DNA of 64,000 nucleotides from Setophaga petechia (lineage: Eukaryota > Chordata > Aves > Passeriformes > Parulidae). Numbering within the stretch: position 1 is the stretch's first letter; each line of letters opens with the position of its first letter. The notes under the pieces were generated by a model. It had not been told where the DNA came from. It was given only the letters and a program-made list of their open reading frames with translations, and did no database searches. Positions 33,801 to 45,600 of this stretch are shown here, in pieces. Where the stretch lies: assembly GCA_024362935.1 (NCBI GenBank), contig JANCRA010000003.1, positions 48,583,844 to 48,647,843 on the forward strand, written 5' to 3'. The position numbers and the translations under genes were made by a program.

Positions 33801-35794
33801 GGCAAACTTAACGAGCTTTTAATGGAATTCTGGAGTGCTGTGCATGGAAGAGCAGCTCCTCCTCCTTCCCTGTGGCTGCTGACTAAAAAACCCCCTATGC
33901 AAAGCTCCCTTCTGGATCCTGCCTGGGGGTTCTCACCTTCTGAGGCCCTTGAAGCATATCAAGGTTGATTACAGTTGTTTTAGCAAAACTTAGTAATTTA
34001 ATGTAATTTTCCCCAAAACTGTGTTCCAGCAGCAGCAGCTTTATAGCAAGCCTTGCTAAACACTGGCTACAGTGGAAAATTGCTTATGGTTCATTAAAAC
34101 AATTAATTTCAAAATTATTGGGAAAGTTATAGCATTTCCAACAAGGTGAGATTTTCTTCCAGCTGCCTGTGATGCTTTAGAGGGGGAGGAAGGATTTCTT
34201 GTTTACCAGGAGCAGGGATGGGCTCATCCTGTGCCAAAACCAAAGCAGGGCTCATGACATCACCTGGAGGTGCCAGGGGAATTTATCTTGCCTCAATCTT
34301 ACAAGTTCCTGCAGGTCCCTGTGTCTGCTGGAAGATCTCATCCCTCACATGACAGGAAAGTTGTGACCTGTCACACCTGAGCCAGGTACAGCACCTGGAG
34401 GCTTTTGGCTGTGCCTGGGCAGGTGGCCCTCTTCCCAGGGAGGATCTGGAATTCCCAGGATTGTTTTCCCTTTGTCTCTTCTCCCAGAAACCTGCTGCCC
34501 AAGAGTAGGACGTTGTGAGAATCAGAAAAACAGAAACTTCCATAGACACTAAAAAATTTGATCTACAGCCTTAAAGAAATCTTAGATTGATGTGAAAACA
34601 CAATACAAAGATGTTAAACCAAAAAATAATAAACTTATATTTCTGTAGTTGTAGGTGAGAATATACCTTAAGTAAGTGAGAAACTGTACTGATAAGATAG
34701 TGAAGAGTTTGTAATATAAGGGTGTAGTTGAAAAAAGTTAAAATAAAAACTTGTGGTTTTCCCCTAACAAAAAAACATGTGTGCCTGTGAGTCAGAAATC
34801 CATTGGATAAAAGTATCTGCAGTGCAGCAGGAGTAAGTAAGGGTGATAAGTTAGAAAAGTAAAATAAACCCTGTGGCTACTGTCTGTTGAGGTAGGAAGT
34901 TAATATATTACCTTGTAGCAATGAAATTTGTGACTGCTCTTGAGCTATGGCTGAATATATCTCTAAAATGTCACACCCTCTGAGATTGGTGTTGATCTGA
35001 GCAATAAATCATTGTTAGCTTGGAAACAGTCCCTTCCTTTCTAGCAGTGACAATGATAGGATGTAAATAACTAAATCCTGGTGCTTCTACTACTCCTTTT
35101 TAAGGAAGGACCTGGTCCGTGTGGAGGCCACGGTGATTGAGAAGACGGAGTCGTGGCCCAAGGTCAACATGCGCTTCTGGAGGAGACACAACTTCCAGAG
35201 GAAGAAAAGTAAGGGGGAAAGGACACCTCTCCTTCCCTGCTGGATGTGGGAGGGGAGGAATCCCAGCACAAGGACCTGGGGAAGGGGCCCAGGAGAGGGG
35301 CTGGCTCCGAGGGGCCTCGTTCTCCATGTCCCCAGAGCCCCTCGGGGCCAGCCCCTCTCCCAGGTGCACCCACAGAGGATTTAATATTCCCTCAGTGTTC
35401 CCTAAACTTCCTGGGCGGGAGAGCAATCCCAGTGTCTCCCCAAAGCCTTGAATTTGGATGTGTCATCACAGCTCCCAGCAAGCCCAAACAGGGTCCTGCC
35501 CAGGTTTTGGTTGCCAAATGTCTCTTCCTTCTCTGAGAGAGGGAGGAATTACAGCTATTTTCATATGGGATGGATGGTAAAGCCTTGGCCAAGCTGCCCT
35601 CTGGGACTCGCTGTCATTGGCATCCCCATGGAATGCTGCTGTCTGCCAGCAGGAGCCCTGGCACGAGGTAGACACCAGGTTTATGCTGTTACCTGATCCT
35701 TTTTTCCCCCCTTTTTCCTTCTTTTTCAGTCATTGCAAACCCCCAGACCGTCCTCAGGATCAACACCATCGAGATCTACCCCTGCTTGTCCTGA
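24865..35794 (+). CDS. MRPL21: MRPL21, mitochondrial ribosomal protein bL21m (complete, 7 exons)
   Basis: Large-subunit protein of the mitochondrial ribosome. Exons 24865-24895, 25791-25851, 27135-27220, 29385-29548, 31148-31200, 35105-35208 and 35730-35794 join to 564 nt, 187 residues (human 205, with a longer presequence). All introns are GT-AG with matching phases. The N-terminus is short, basic and Ala/Ser-rich with no acidic residues ([10 protein letters not shown]...AVRHRSSQ), as expected for matrix import. The bL21 fold follows, with close matches to human: [67 protein letters not shown], and the basic RNA-binding stretch [13 protein letters not shown]. It starts 132 bp from the divergent IGHMBP2 start and ends just before an AATAAA. 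Confidence 0.97.
24960..25320. repeat. GGAAGGA-rich degenerate minisatellite
   Basis: Blocks of GCTCTGCCTGCTGCTGGGAAGG and variants recur near 24990, 25140, 25170, 25228 and 25272, separated by GGAAGGA runs. The purine-rich strand is the MRPL21 sense strand. Confidence 0.7.
25540..25740 (+). repeat. CR1-like LINE 3' relic
   Basis: Contains GGGCTGCCCAGGGAGGTGCT, CCATCCCTGGAGGTGTCCCA and TGGACTCGATGGTCTGGGAG, then TTTTCCAGCCTGAATGATTC. This is the standard avian CR1 3' order. Confidence 0.85.
25791..25851 (+). CDS. MRPL21: MRPL21 coding exon 2
   Basis: Acceptor TCCCTTTCAG and donor GTAATG. It encodes [20 protein letters not shown], the rest of the presequence. This is the least conserved exon, so it rests mainly on splice signals and phase. 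Confidence 0.85.
26037..26162. repeat. T-rich (GTTTGTTTTTG)n low-complexity tract
   Basis: Long run of T interrupted by single G or GG (TTTGTTTG words). Confidence 0.9.
26170..26305 (+). repeat. CR1-like LINE relic
   Basis: Contains GGGCTTGGAGAAACCTGGTC, TGGTGGAAACTGTCCCTGCC and CCCTTCCAAGGCAAACCATT in CR1 sense order, more diverged than the others. Confidence 0.65.
27135..27220 (+). CDS. MRPL21: MRPL21 coding exon 3
   Basis: Acceptor CCTTCACAG and donor GTAAAG. It encodes [20 protein letters not shown] and VEEAKYHA, near-identical to human. Confidence 0.95.
27720..27915 (+). repeat. CR1-like LINE relic
   Basis: Contains GAGGAATTTCTTCCTGGGAA, GGGGCTGCCCAGGGAGGTTT, AATGACTGGATGTGGCACTC and AGTGCTCTGGGCTGACAAG, a clear CR1 3' region order. 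Confidence 0.85.
29290..29302. repeat. Poly(G) run
   Basis: Thirteen consecutive G residues about 80 nt before MRPL21 exon 4. Confidence 0.95.
29385..29548 (+). CDS. MRPL21: MRPL21 coding exon 4
   Basis: Acceptor GCCAGCAG and donor GTGAAA. It encodes the N-terminal half of the bL21 domain ([36 protein letters not shown]). Confidence 0.97.
29868..29965 (-). repeat. Short CR1-like 3' fragment
   Basis: The plus strand reads ATCACAGAGTCATTTAGGCT, GGAAAAGACCTCTAAGATCA and GCGAGTCCAACC, the reverse complement of a CR1 3' tail. Confidence 0.75.
30525..30612 (+). repeat. Short CR1-like 3' fragment
   Basis: GGTTGGACTCCATGACCTTG and AAGGTTCCTTCCAAACTCGA followed by TGATTTCAGTGA match the sense CR1 3' tail. 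Confidence 0.7.
31148..31200 (+). CDS. MRPL21: MRPL21 coding exon 5
   Basis: Acceptor TTTCCCCCAG and donor GTAAGA. It encodes [17 protein letters not shown], the signature strand pair of bL21. Confidence 0.96.
31201..35104. other. MRPL21 intron 5 (about 3.9 kb)
   Basis: The longest MRPL21 intron. It is mostly unremarkable, except for an AT-rich block in the last 550 bp that differs sharply in composition. No nested gene was recognised. Confidence 0.6.
34550..35065 (+). mobile_element. AT-rich block, possible LTR-derived relic
   Basis: Composition shifts abruptly to A/T. AAGTTAAAATAAAAACTTGTGG and AAAGTAAAATAAACCCTGTGG form an internal repeat pair. AGCAATAAATCATTG near the end resembles an LTR poly(A) region. 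No retroviral coding sequence, target-site duplication or matching second LTR is visible, so this is tentative. Confidence 0.3.
35105..35208 (+). CDS. MRPL21: MRPL21 coding exon 6
   Basis: Acceptor CTTTTTAAG and donor GTAAGG. It encodes [20 protein letters not shown] and the basic stretch [13 protein letters not shown]. Confidence 0.96.
35730..35794 (+). CDS. MRPL21: MRPL21 coding exon 7 (C-terminus)
   Basis: Acceptor TTCTTTTTCAG. It encodes [20 protein letters not shown] and a TGA stop at 35792-35794, matching the human ending. Confidence 0.96.
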
Positions 35795-35840
35795 CTGGGG
35801 AGGTGTTCTGGGAATCACTGCTGCTCCAGGCAATTGTGGA

Positions 35841-35846
35841 AATAAA
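35841..35846 (+). terminator. MRPL21: MRPL21 poly(A) signal AATAAA
   Basis: Canonical hexamer 47 nt after the stop codon, giving a very short 3' UTR as is common for mitochondrial ribosomal protein genes. Confidence 0.85.
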
Positions 35847-36293
35847 GCTGCCTCAGCACTGGGAAATTCTGGACTTCTTGTTGTGATGGGAAATGGAAAT
35901 CTCTGTGTGGTGGGAAATGGAAATCTCTTTCTTTTTAAAATAATGAAATATTTTTTAAACTGTTGCTTCAGCCTTGCTGGTGTTTATTTGCCAGGAGTTT
36001 TAAACTACCCAGAATCCATTGCTGGTTGTCCAGCCTTTTCATGCCTAATGGATTTTTTTGCCTCCACACCTCCTGAATTTTAGGAATTGTGGTCATGTAG
36101 TTGCTGGCATTGTGTGGCTCCAGGGAATATCCTGGGGCACAGCCCATGGGACTGAAGAGGGCAGTGGAACCAGGTGACTGCAGGGTCTCAAAGCTACTCC
36201 CAGATTGTGCCAAGGGGTGAAAATCCTTCTTAACCATTAGCACTGGGAAGTAGAGCTGAAAAATTCCCCTCTTGAAGGTGAGCAGCAATAAAT

Positions 36294-36309
36294 TGTGTGT
36301 GTGTGTGTA
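36294..36309. repeat. (TG)8 microsatellite
   Basis: Uninterrupted TG dinucleotides. Confidence 0.95.
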
Positions 36310-39300
36310 GCACCATCAAAATGAGACACTGGTGGCTCAGGAGAGACTTTGTGCCTATTTCAGAGTTGAGTTTTGACCTGCTGAGTGTATTCCATGTCTA
36401 GATCCTGGTGTTTCCCCTCTTCTGTGGCTGCACATTGAGCACTGTCCTTTCCTGAGCAGCACATACAAGGCCAGGTGGATCCTGCTGAGGTCTGCTGGTG
36501 TTTTGGGGCTGGATATCCACCAGGAGGAAAGTTTCCTGGAGTTTCTTGTACTATGGGGTTCCTAATAGCCACCATGGGAAGGGATAACAGGCCCTGCTCA
36601 CCCTGTCACTTCCCTAGGGAGTACCTTGCTTCACATTGGGAATAAAACCACATTTGGGTGTCCTTTGCAGTCCCACCATGGCTCCCCCTGGGCCAAAGGT
36701 TGCCAGAGCCCTGTGCTGAGGGAAATGGGAGTTTTGTTCCATCTGGTGCTGGTCTGGCTGTCCAGTCTCACAATTCCTTTGGGAGATCACTTCAGGCTGT
36801 GGTGGCTGCTGGAAAAGAATCCAGGTGTGCGAGGGCTGAGCTGGTTCTTCAGCCACTGGAGACAGCTGGATCTGCAGGGGTGGCCTCAGCCCTCCCCATT
36901 TCAGATCCTCTGGCACAAATAGTCCCTGGGAATGCTGCTCTTTCCCTGCTGCTGAGGTTAAACACACACAGTTTTCAGCAGCTGATGGGACGTGGAGGCG
37001 GGGACAGCCTGGATTGTCACATCCTCATTCCCAAACTTTTCCAAACTGAAAGGGTGCGGAGGCCCCTCCAAAAACAATCTCCCACCTGTTCCCCTTCTCC
37101 AACAGGTGATTGCAGTTCCATGCTGGGACCAGCAGATCCCAGCAGCAGGCAGAGTGTGCCATGGGCTGGCACAGGGACCACAGCCTCCGGATGCAGGCTG
37201 TTCCCGGTCCACAGCGGAAGCGGCGTTGCCAGCCCAAGGAATTGGACTGGAAACCCTCAGTCCCTCTGTGTTTCGGTGCTGGGGCTAAGAAACAGCATGT
37301 CTTGGCTTCCAGGGGATGTAGCAGGAATGTTCTGTCCTTCCCAAATAGGAAGAAACACTTGGTAATAACACGGGATTCTGGGCTCAACAGTACTGAGGGC
37401 AGAGGCTGCTGTGGAGTCAAAGGAAAAGCAAAGGGCTTAAGTTCTGTGAGTCTGATCCCCCAAAAAGCCCTTGGGAATGTAGTTCTGATCCAAGTGAGAT
37501 ACTACACAAAATTGGGGTGGTTTCACAGCCTTTTGGGGTGACAAAAAAATCAGGAAAGGGAAATCCAACCAGTATCAGGAAGTTTTTGGTTTAAAAAAGT
37601 TTATAATGCAAAAGAAGCAGGTTTTGTTGGAATTATTTATTCAGACTGAGGTAAAAAGGGATTATTTTAATGCTTTCTTCAGGAGAATTTGAATCAAAAG
37701 CCTTTTGTCATTCCAAGTGGAAGCAGGAATGCCCAGCTCTCAGGGATGAAGTCACAGGGGCTTCATGTGTCAGGGGGGTGATCTTTGTCACCCTTCCTGG
37801 TGCTAAATAGCACTGAAACAGTTTAAGAGCAGGAATTTCTCAACAAAATAGGTTGAGAAAGCTCAAGGATTTTTATTTTTCCTTAAGCACTGATCCACAG
37901 TGAAAATTTCTCTGCCAGGACCGAACAGATCCGGGTGGAATTTGAGATGCTTTGCCCAGAGCTGAAGATCCACATGGGTCAGACAAGAAGCAGGCCTGGG
38001 CTCCGGCCACCCCTGTGGCGTCTGTCCCCCCCCCGGGAGGCAGGGAGGGAGGCTGGAGAGCCGAGCAGAGGGCATGTGCTAGGAACTGGGAGTGAATTCC
38101 AGCGCTGATCCCTGCCCGCTGGCCACAAAGCCGCTGCCTGTGCTGTTCCCGCTGTGCTTTCCAAGAATGCCGGCAGGGCTCGGCGGCAGCAGGACAGCCG
38201 GCTCCGCAGCCCTGACATTTCCCATCAGAAGGAAGCCTTGTTTTCTCGCCAGCTGCGAGTTTTGCTCGGGAATGGCTGGCGGGAAGGATTCGGGAGGTGC
38301 CCTTGCTGCTCCCCACGGCATCCCTTGTTTGGGGCAGGAATGCCAAGCACATCCCTGGCCCTGCTCCTCCCTGGATCCCAGGTGTGTGTCCCCTGAGACC
38401 CCTCCTTGCCCTCACCTCTCCGGGAGAAGCTGAATCCCTGATTTCCATGTGCCATGCACTAAGCCCAGCCCTCCTCCTCTGCCCTTTCAAGAGTGGCCTA
38501 TGGCACCGGAATTCCTTTGTGGCTCCAGGTTTTTCCCTCCCCGTTAGCTCCAGCTGCTTTTAGGAGTTCTTTGGAGTGAGGTTTCCATCATTTCAAAGGC
38601 TGGTGCTGTTCCAAACCCCTCCAGTGCTCTGGATGTTGCAGCTTCAAGGGGCTCTGACTTGTGTTTCACATAGAATCCTTCTTGTGGTTGAAGGTAAAGC
38701 AGCACCATTCTGGCCATCCCACAGGATCGCTTTTTGCAGCATTTCTGGAGGTTTAAGTTACTTCCACGATGGGATTTATCTTCCTTCCCTCAGCACAGTG
38801 CTCTGTGTTCTAAAATCAGCTTCCCCAGCAAAGCCATTCCCGCAGCGGGAAGCTTCCCGCCGTGAGGAGCTGTTTGTGGAGTGTGATGGAGCCTGACAGA
38901 CGGGGCCTGTGGCTGTGCCCTCCTTCCCAACAGCCAGCTCCTGCGGGAAAACAAAGTGCAGGACACTCTCTTTGGAAGCCACGGGGCAGAAGAGGGATTT
39001 AGCAGCTCCGTCAGGACATTTGGATCTCATGCTCTGCCAGCCGTGGGCTGCCGGTGTTTATCCAGTGGCGAAGCTCTGGGGACACTTTGTTCAGGCCCTG
39101 GAGCGGGAGGGAGGTGCTGTTAATTTGCCCCTTCCCTGTGTTTTTTATCCCTCACAGCTTTGGGAAGGAGCCTTTGAGCTCTGACGTGGAGCCAGATTTG
39201 TTTTCTCAGCGTGATCCAGCCGCGTGTCGGAATCCGCTCCAGCGGCAGACAGAACAGGACATCAGGACACTCTGTTGGTTGGATTTCTCTTGCACTAGAG

Positions 39301-42117
39301 GTTTTATTATCTCCTGTGACCTAAAAAATAGCCTTTTATTAAAAAAAGAAAGGGAACGTGATCCCAGTGGGTCTGTGTTAATGCAAATCCCACATGGAGG
39401 AGTCCAGCAGTGGCTGGCATGCCTGGACATGGGACCTTCCATCTGTTTTCCCTCTCCCTATTTATAGCAAATGGAGAAGCAGCTGGGATCTGTGTCCCTG
39501 TGCCTTGTGAATGTATAGGTTTCACAGCAGGATTTGTGTCAGAAGGAACAGAGTGAATCAAGGAAGGTGAGGGGCTGAAGGCTGGCAGGACTCTTGGGTG
39601 TGCTGGGTTTGCTACAGCAACCCAAAATATATTTATGGGCAGGGCAGTGTGACTTTGGTTATATCCTTGGAGGGCATTCCCTGATGGAGCTGCACACAGG
39701 AATGTCTGTGCAGTAATTAAGAAGTGTCAATTGAATGTGGTGGGTGAGCTGGAAAAGGGTTTGAGCCCTTCAAATGGAAGCTTGGGAGAGGAGCTAAGCC
39801 TTGGGGAACCAAAGTTTGCGATACCTCCGTCATTTTTGAACTGGAGTTGGCTCCTTCATGGGTCTGTTGGCATTTGGATCATCTCACGGAGAGAAAAGGG
39901 ACTGGTGTTACTTTATCTTCCTTAGTAAGAAAACACCATTGCCCAGTTTCAAGAGCCTCAAAGCTCAGCTTCTGGGCAGCTCTCAAAACAGCTGATATCC
40001 AGTAGGGAAGTGGTTTGGACCATGGAATGGGATCCCCCTGACCCGAGGCTATGGCCTGAGGGGATTTGGCTCTTTGCTCTAGGCCAGCTTTCCACTTCAG
40101 CTGATTTTCTGTTTGCAAGGCTGTGATTCATGGGAGCCTCTGGCTTGGTTCCCAGAGCAGACTCCTTGTGTCTTGAAGGGCCGGCAAGTACGGAGGAGCC
40201 TGACCACAAATATTTCACCAGGACTCAATATCTCCTGCACCTTTCCCACCTGGCTGAGCTGCTGAGCGCCGGAGGTGGATCATGCAGCAATCACCGGTGA
40301 TAAAATCCTGTTCCCACAGCCAAACATTCCCTGGCAAACGTGGGACGTGGTGCTGAGTGCTCCTGTGGGAACACGCATGTGGTTTCCACCACGCTGTGCC
40401 TGAGGAGCAGGAGTTTCTCCCAGCTGTGCTGTCAGGGACACCAACTCCCCAGCCCCAGGACTCACACTGATCCTTTTCCTAAAGAATCCAGGGATAGATT
40501 TTTCTGGAGAAGCTGGTCTTGGATTGGAAGGTCGTAGTGGATATGGAGGTGGTGGGAATTGAGCTGATTTTCCCGAGGTGACATTGGAAGCCTGTGGCAT
40601 GAGTGCAGCTGTGCTTCCGTTTTAACTCCACCCTTCTTGTCCCTTTGTTCCCTCCTCCCCAAGAATCCATGTGCTGTTAACACACTTGGAATTAAGGCAA
40701 GTGTGACTGCCCAGCTGCCAGGGCTGTGCTGCCAAGGTGCTGCACCTGAGGCGAGCACAGCAGGAACCTGGGGCAGCAGGAATTGTTACTCTGCATTCCC
40801 CCAGCCAGTTCCTGCCTTCCAAAGTGCAAGGGTCGATTTTCCATGAAATTTGCCCATTTGTTGTCACACAGCTTGCAGGAAAAGGGGTTTTCTCTGTGGC
40901 TTCTCCCTTGTTTGCCTGGAATCAGGCAATGCATTAAAACTGGTCTTGGAGAGGATCAGGCAAGAAGAGGACTTGATTGCAGATATCTCATTTCCGTAGG
41001 AAACGGGGCTAAAAATAGGGAAGGAATGTAAAGGAGATTTCTTTTTCTTGACGCCCCCCCGTTCCCCAGCTGGGAATCAGCTTTTGTCCCAAAATCTGTT
41101 TATTGCCTCGCTGTTGTTTTCTGGGCCCCAGATGTAGTCATGAGCCTGATTTTTGCCTTTGGAGAAGCTGGAGCAGGGCTGTTTCCAGGGGCTGATGCAC
41201 AAGGAAGACACATGTGATGGCAAAATGGGTTTCTGGGAGAGGTCTGCTGGCTCTCCAGGCTCTCCATGACAGTCCCTGTGTTATCCAGAGGCCTCCCTCC
41301 AGCCCTGATCCCGCTGGCAGCAGCTGTGATCCCGATAACCCTGTGGCTGGTTGAGTGCTGATGTCCCTGTGGGCACCAGGACGTTCCCTTTGGACACCTG
41401 ATAGGGGCTATAAATACCAGGTGGGTTCATGTTCCCTTAAGCACCAAGTGGGCTGTGCCAAGTCACCCCAGATGGTCAGGCTGAGACATCCCTGTGCCAG
41501 AGAAATGACTGCAGCCTTTGGAAAAGGGGCTGAGTCCCTGATGTGGGTTTTTGAAGCTTCCACACCCTTGGCCAGGTCCCTTCTCCCAGCTCCATTTTTT
41601 GCAGCACTGGTGTCACCTGAGATCTGCATTCCACGGGTCAGAAGCATTCTGGGGTCCGATGCAGTGAGTCAAGATGCTGCTCAGGGTGTTGCCAGGCTTG
41701 TTCCTTCTTCCCAGGATGCCCAAGGCACATTCATGCCAGCTCCAGGTACTGCTCTGAGCTGTTACGTGTTCCCTGCACACCTGGGTACTCTCTCACACTG
41801 CTGCTTAACAGCCTGGTGGTGCTGCTGCCCCAAAACACACCAAGTTCAGTTCCAGGCCTGGTGTGGTGTCCTTGCTCTTGAATATCCATGGGGATTTAGT
41901 GGCTGGTTTGTGCTGAGCCAGGATTCATTCCTCACCCTGCTTGTGGGACAGGGGGGAAGGCCATGGCTAAATCAGCTCCTCTTATCTTTACTATCTTGTC
42001 TGGTGCACAAACAAGGGGACAATTATGCTTTCAGGCAGAGGTTTGGGGGCAGGCAGCACTCTGGCTGTGTTGCTCTGGCTGGGGAGGTGTTGCACCACTT
42101 CCCTCTTTCCTCACTCT

Positions 42118-42262
42118 TACAGACTCAGGGAATGCCAGGAAGGTTTGGGACGGAAGGGACCTCACAGCCCATCCAGTGCCACCCCCTGCCATGCGCAGGG
42201 ACACCTTCCATAGCCCAGGTGGCTCCGAGCCCCGTCCAACCGTGCCTTTGCCCCTTTGCGGG
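42118..42262 (-). repeat. CR1-like LINE relic
   Basis: The plus strand reads GGTTTGGGACGGAAGGGACC, CAGCCCATCCAGTGCCACCC, GGGACACCTTCCATAGCCCA and CCCCGTCCAACC, an antisense CR1 relic abutting a CpG-rich promoter. Confidence 0.75.
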
Positions 42263-42394
42263 GAGCACCTCTCCCTGTCCGGGAAGCGCTGCCCGGCGCT
42301 GCTGCCTGCGGGGAAACTGAGGCACAGCTCCCGAACCGCCCCCGGGACGGGATGACGACCGCCTCTGCTGGCCAGGGAGGAGGAGGAGGAGAAG

Positions 42395-42517
42395 GAGGGC
42401 ATCAGCCGGGCCCGCCCGGGGCTGAGCCCAGCCCGGCCCCCGGGGCGGAGCTGCCGGAGCAGCGCCCGGCGGAGCGGGGATCGGCGGATCCCGGGGCAGC
42501 CCCGGCCCGGCTCCGGG
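42395..42517 (+). promoter_or_regulatory. CpG-rich promoter / 5' UTR of Ras-like GTPase
   Basis: Very GC- and CpG-rich sequence directly before the ATG, with GC-box-like words and no TATA box. The transcription start is not determined. Confidence 0.55.
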
Positions 42518-42614
42518 ATGAGCTTCCCGCGGCCCCTGCGCCGCTCCGTGAGCCTCAGCCCGGCCCGCACCCTGCGCCTCGTCGTGCTGGGACAGAGCGC
42601 CGTGGGCAAGACAG
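42518..42614 (+). CDS. Ras-like GTPase coding exon 1
   Basis: ATG at 42518. It encodes MSFPRPLRRSVSLSPARTLR and the P-loop LVVLGQSAVGKT, then donor GTAGGA. The N-terminal extension is basic and Ser/Pro-rich. Confidence 0.92.
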
Positions 42615-45600
42615 GTAGGACGGGGCTCCCCGGAATTCCCCCCGGTGTCCCTCGGTATCCCCCGCATCCCTCTGGCATCCCCCAGCAGCTCTCTGGCATC
42701 TTCCTGCATCCCTCTGCTATGCCTTGGCACCCCTCTGGCATCCCCCGGTATTCTTCCTGCCAGCCAGAGGTACCAACCTTCCCATGTCCCTTGGGAAGCC
42801 GGGACGAGGGACATTCTCCCTGTGCCCCCCCAGCCCGTGGGGTTTAAGGGCACTGAGTTTCCTTCCCCTCGAGTTTCCCACATGGACACTTTGCACCAGG
42901 GCTCGTTTCCCTTGCCCGAGGGGTCCCCGGCTGCGTGGGGATGCGGCATGGACATCACTGACGGGGAGAACTTTCCTAAAAGCCGGGATTGGGTTTTCCC
43001 GGGTGTGAGGAGCTTGCTGCTCATTCCCAGCGGTCACAGCAGCTGTGCGGAGCCTCCTCCGCAGCACCGGGCTGTTTTCCCTCGGGAGAACTCCCTTTCC
43101 ATGCGCCGTGTTCAGCGCTCTCCGTCTGTGCCTGCTGAGGTGGAGATTTGGGATATTGTACTGGGAGCTCCCTCAGCTCCCTTCTTCACCCCCTTCCTTC
43201 CTTCCTTCCTGTGGACCATCCTTCCCTGCTTCCCACTCCTCCATCCCGAGCTGTGAGTACTCAGAGGGGGCAAAGGTGTCCCCGGCAGCACTCGGAGTGC
43301 CAGGACTGGGATCAGAGGCAGGGAAAGATATGGATCTACATTGCAGTGATCCATGCAAAGCCTGGTAGGACAAAGCTATGCTGCCGTGCCCTTGGGGACA
43401 GGGAATGTCCTGCCCCTCTGGAAAAGGGAAGGCACCGCAGCTGTGGCACCTGTGCCGGGCTGTCGGAGCTGCTGGAATTGTGTTTCCATGGACAGCAACC
43501 GGCATTAATGAAAAATCCTTATTCCCTGATTAAACTGAAGGCAGCAGCTCCCAGCTCTCCCTGAGCAAGGCAGGAACACGGGATGGGGCTCAGCTCCAGA
43601 GTACCCTGAACCCTGGGGGGTCCCTGGAGGTGTTTGGCCCCGATGGAGCAGATGGTTTTAGGGGATGTGCGAAGCCCTTGTGTCACCCCCACCCCAAACA
43701 CGTGAGTCTCCCTGCTGCTGGCCATCCGACCCGGCACACAGCGGCTTCCTGGCAGCTTTGGGCCCCTCCTGTGGGCAGGTGTGGGATTTTTGTGCCTCCT
43801 CCTTAGGGTGGGATTGTGCTGAGCGTCTTTAAAAGTTGCTCCAGTTCAGGTTGGCTGTCAGCATGTGTACCTTGCAGTGGGGTCTGTGACAGTGGGACAG
43901 TGACACAGGCCATGGAGTCAGGGCACAGGGGGATAATTGATCCATGGCTTGTGCAGAGAAGAGCTGGAGTGTGCCAGAAATAGGGAACAGCCCCCGGGAA
44001 CGGCAGGCATGGAGCCCCCTGAGTGTGTCCCTCCCCATCTGTGTCCCCTGGGCGCTGTTCCACACGTCCTCCCCTGCCAGGGGACATCGTGTCACCTTCC
44101 CCGAGGGCAGTGCCCCAGCTCCTGGGTCCTGCTGCCCGCCAGCCCCTGTGCTGGGGATGAGGACACCTGTCCTGCTGTCCCTGCCCAGCTGGCAGGTGAC
44201 ATCCCAGGTGATGAATTGAGTGTGGGAGAGGCGAGGAAGGAGCCAAGAGCAGCAGCATCATTGCTTCAGCTCCTGTGGGGACGACAGGGGAGTCAGATGT
44301 GTCCCCAAGGTGGGGGTGACATCTCTCCTGGGCAGGGTGTGAAGCAGGGGAGACTGAAGGTGGATTTCATCCCAGAGCTGCCAAGCTCCTATCCTGGCAG
44401 GACCCCACTCATCCCCAGGATGAGCTGCTGCAACCACGGGATACAGAGCCAGGTTGGGAGAATTGAGGGGTGGGAACAACCAAAGGGCAAATCCCATGCG
44501 GGCAGCTGCAAAAGGGAAAGATAACCCTTGATTCTCAGCAGGAATTTGGGGTTTTTTGGAGCAGTTTGGAAACCTTCAGGATCTGGAGATCCGAGGTCCC
44601 AGACCCTCTGAGCAGGGGTGGGTTTGGGTGCAGCTGTGTGGTTTAAGGATCAGGGCTGTGTGAATCAGCAGCGGGGGCTGGAAATCCAGCCCAGCTGGGG
44701 CCTGTGCTCTCCTCTGCTGCCACTGCCCAGCGTAAACTCCACCATAATCCAGAGCAGAGCTCTGCCTGCAGCACGTGGAGTGAAGATGGATCGGTGCTGG
44801 GGCCGTTCCGCAGCGGCACAAACAGGGCAGCACGTGGGCACATGCCTGGTGCTATCCCACGGTGCCAGCCTGACTCCGTGGCAGGTAAATCACCCCTTGA
44901 GCCCCCACCCCACGTTTAAGTCACAATTAACCCTTTCAGTTCCAAGGAAAGCCCTTCCCGAGGTGACTGATGATTAGGATGGGGAGAAAAAGCTCCTTAT
45001 AAGGCTGGGTGGCCACGGCCGCTCCGCCTGCGGCCGCTTCCCCCACTGGCAGCTCCCCTCGTGTTCCTGCGCTCCAGCCAATTTTTAATCAATCTAATTG
45101 GCTCCTCTTCTCATCCCACACCATGTGCTCCAGCTTTGGGTGGCTGCCTGACATATGACACACAATCAGGTGCTTTCTAGAGACCAAGCCTGCCTCGCCC
45201 CGCTCCCCCCTGATAACTCCGTGTCCTCTTTGAAGGTGCCTGTAGGTGCCTCCTGCAGGATGCCTGGTTATCTCCTCCAAGCAGTTTGGCTAAATTATCT
45301 GCTTTTTTCTTCAAATCCCTTCCCTGCTGTGCAGGTTTGAAACCCAGAGACAGACTGGGGGGGTGAGAGGATGGTGATGTCCCCAAAGAGGTGCCAAGCA
45401 GGTGTGAGAGGCAGAAGTTCCTGCATCCCTTTCCCTTTCTGTGGTTATTTAAGCCTGGCCCATGTGGAGTGCCACATTCCTGGGATAGACACACAGATCC
45501 TGATGGGCTTGGTGTGGGTCTGTGAGGGCAGGCAGGACACCAGCAACATCTGCTGGTGGGCAGCTGGGACAAACTGACCCTGGGTTGCAGAGGAAAGGGA

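Larger units (their letters stand above)
35847..42394. other. Intergenic interval MRPL21 to Ras-like GTPase
   Basis: About 6.5 kb with no recognisable exon, RNA gene or conserved protein. It contains a short TG microsatellite and ends with an antisense CR1 relic close to the next CpG promoter. Confidence 0.55.

Noticed and set aside
35847..42394. Search for an extra gene between MRPL21 and the GTPase
   Set aside because: Several 100-200 codon frames exist, but none has motif content, paired splice sites or consistent phases.
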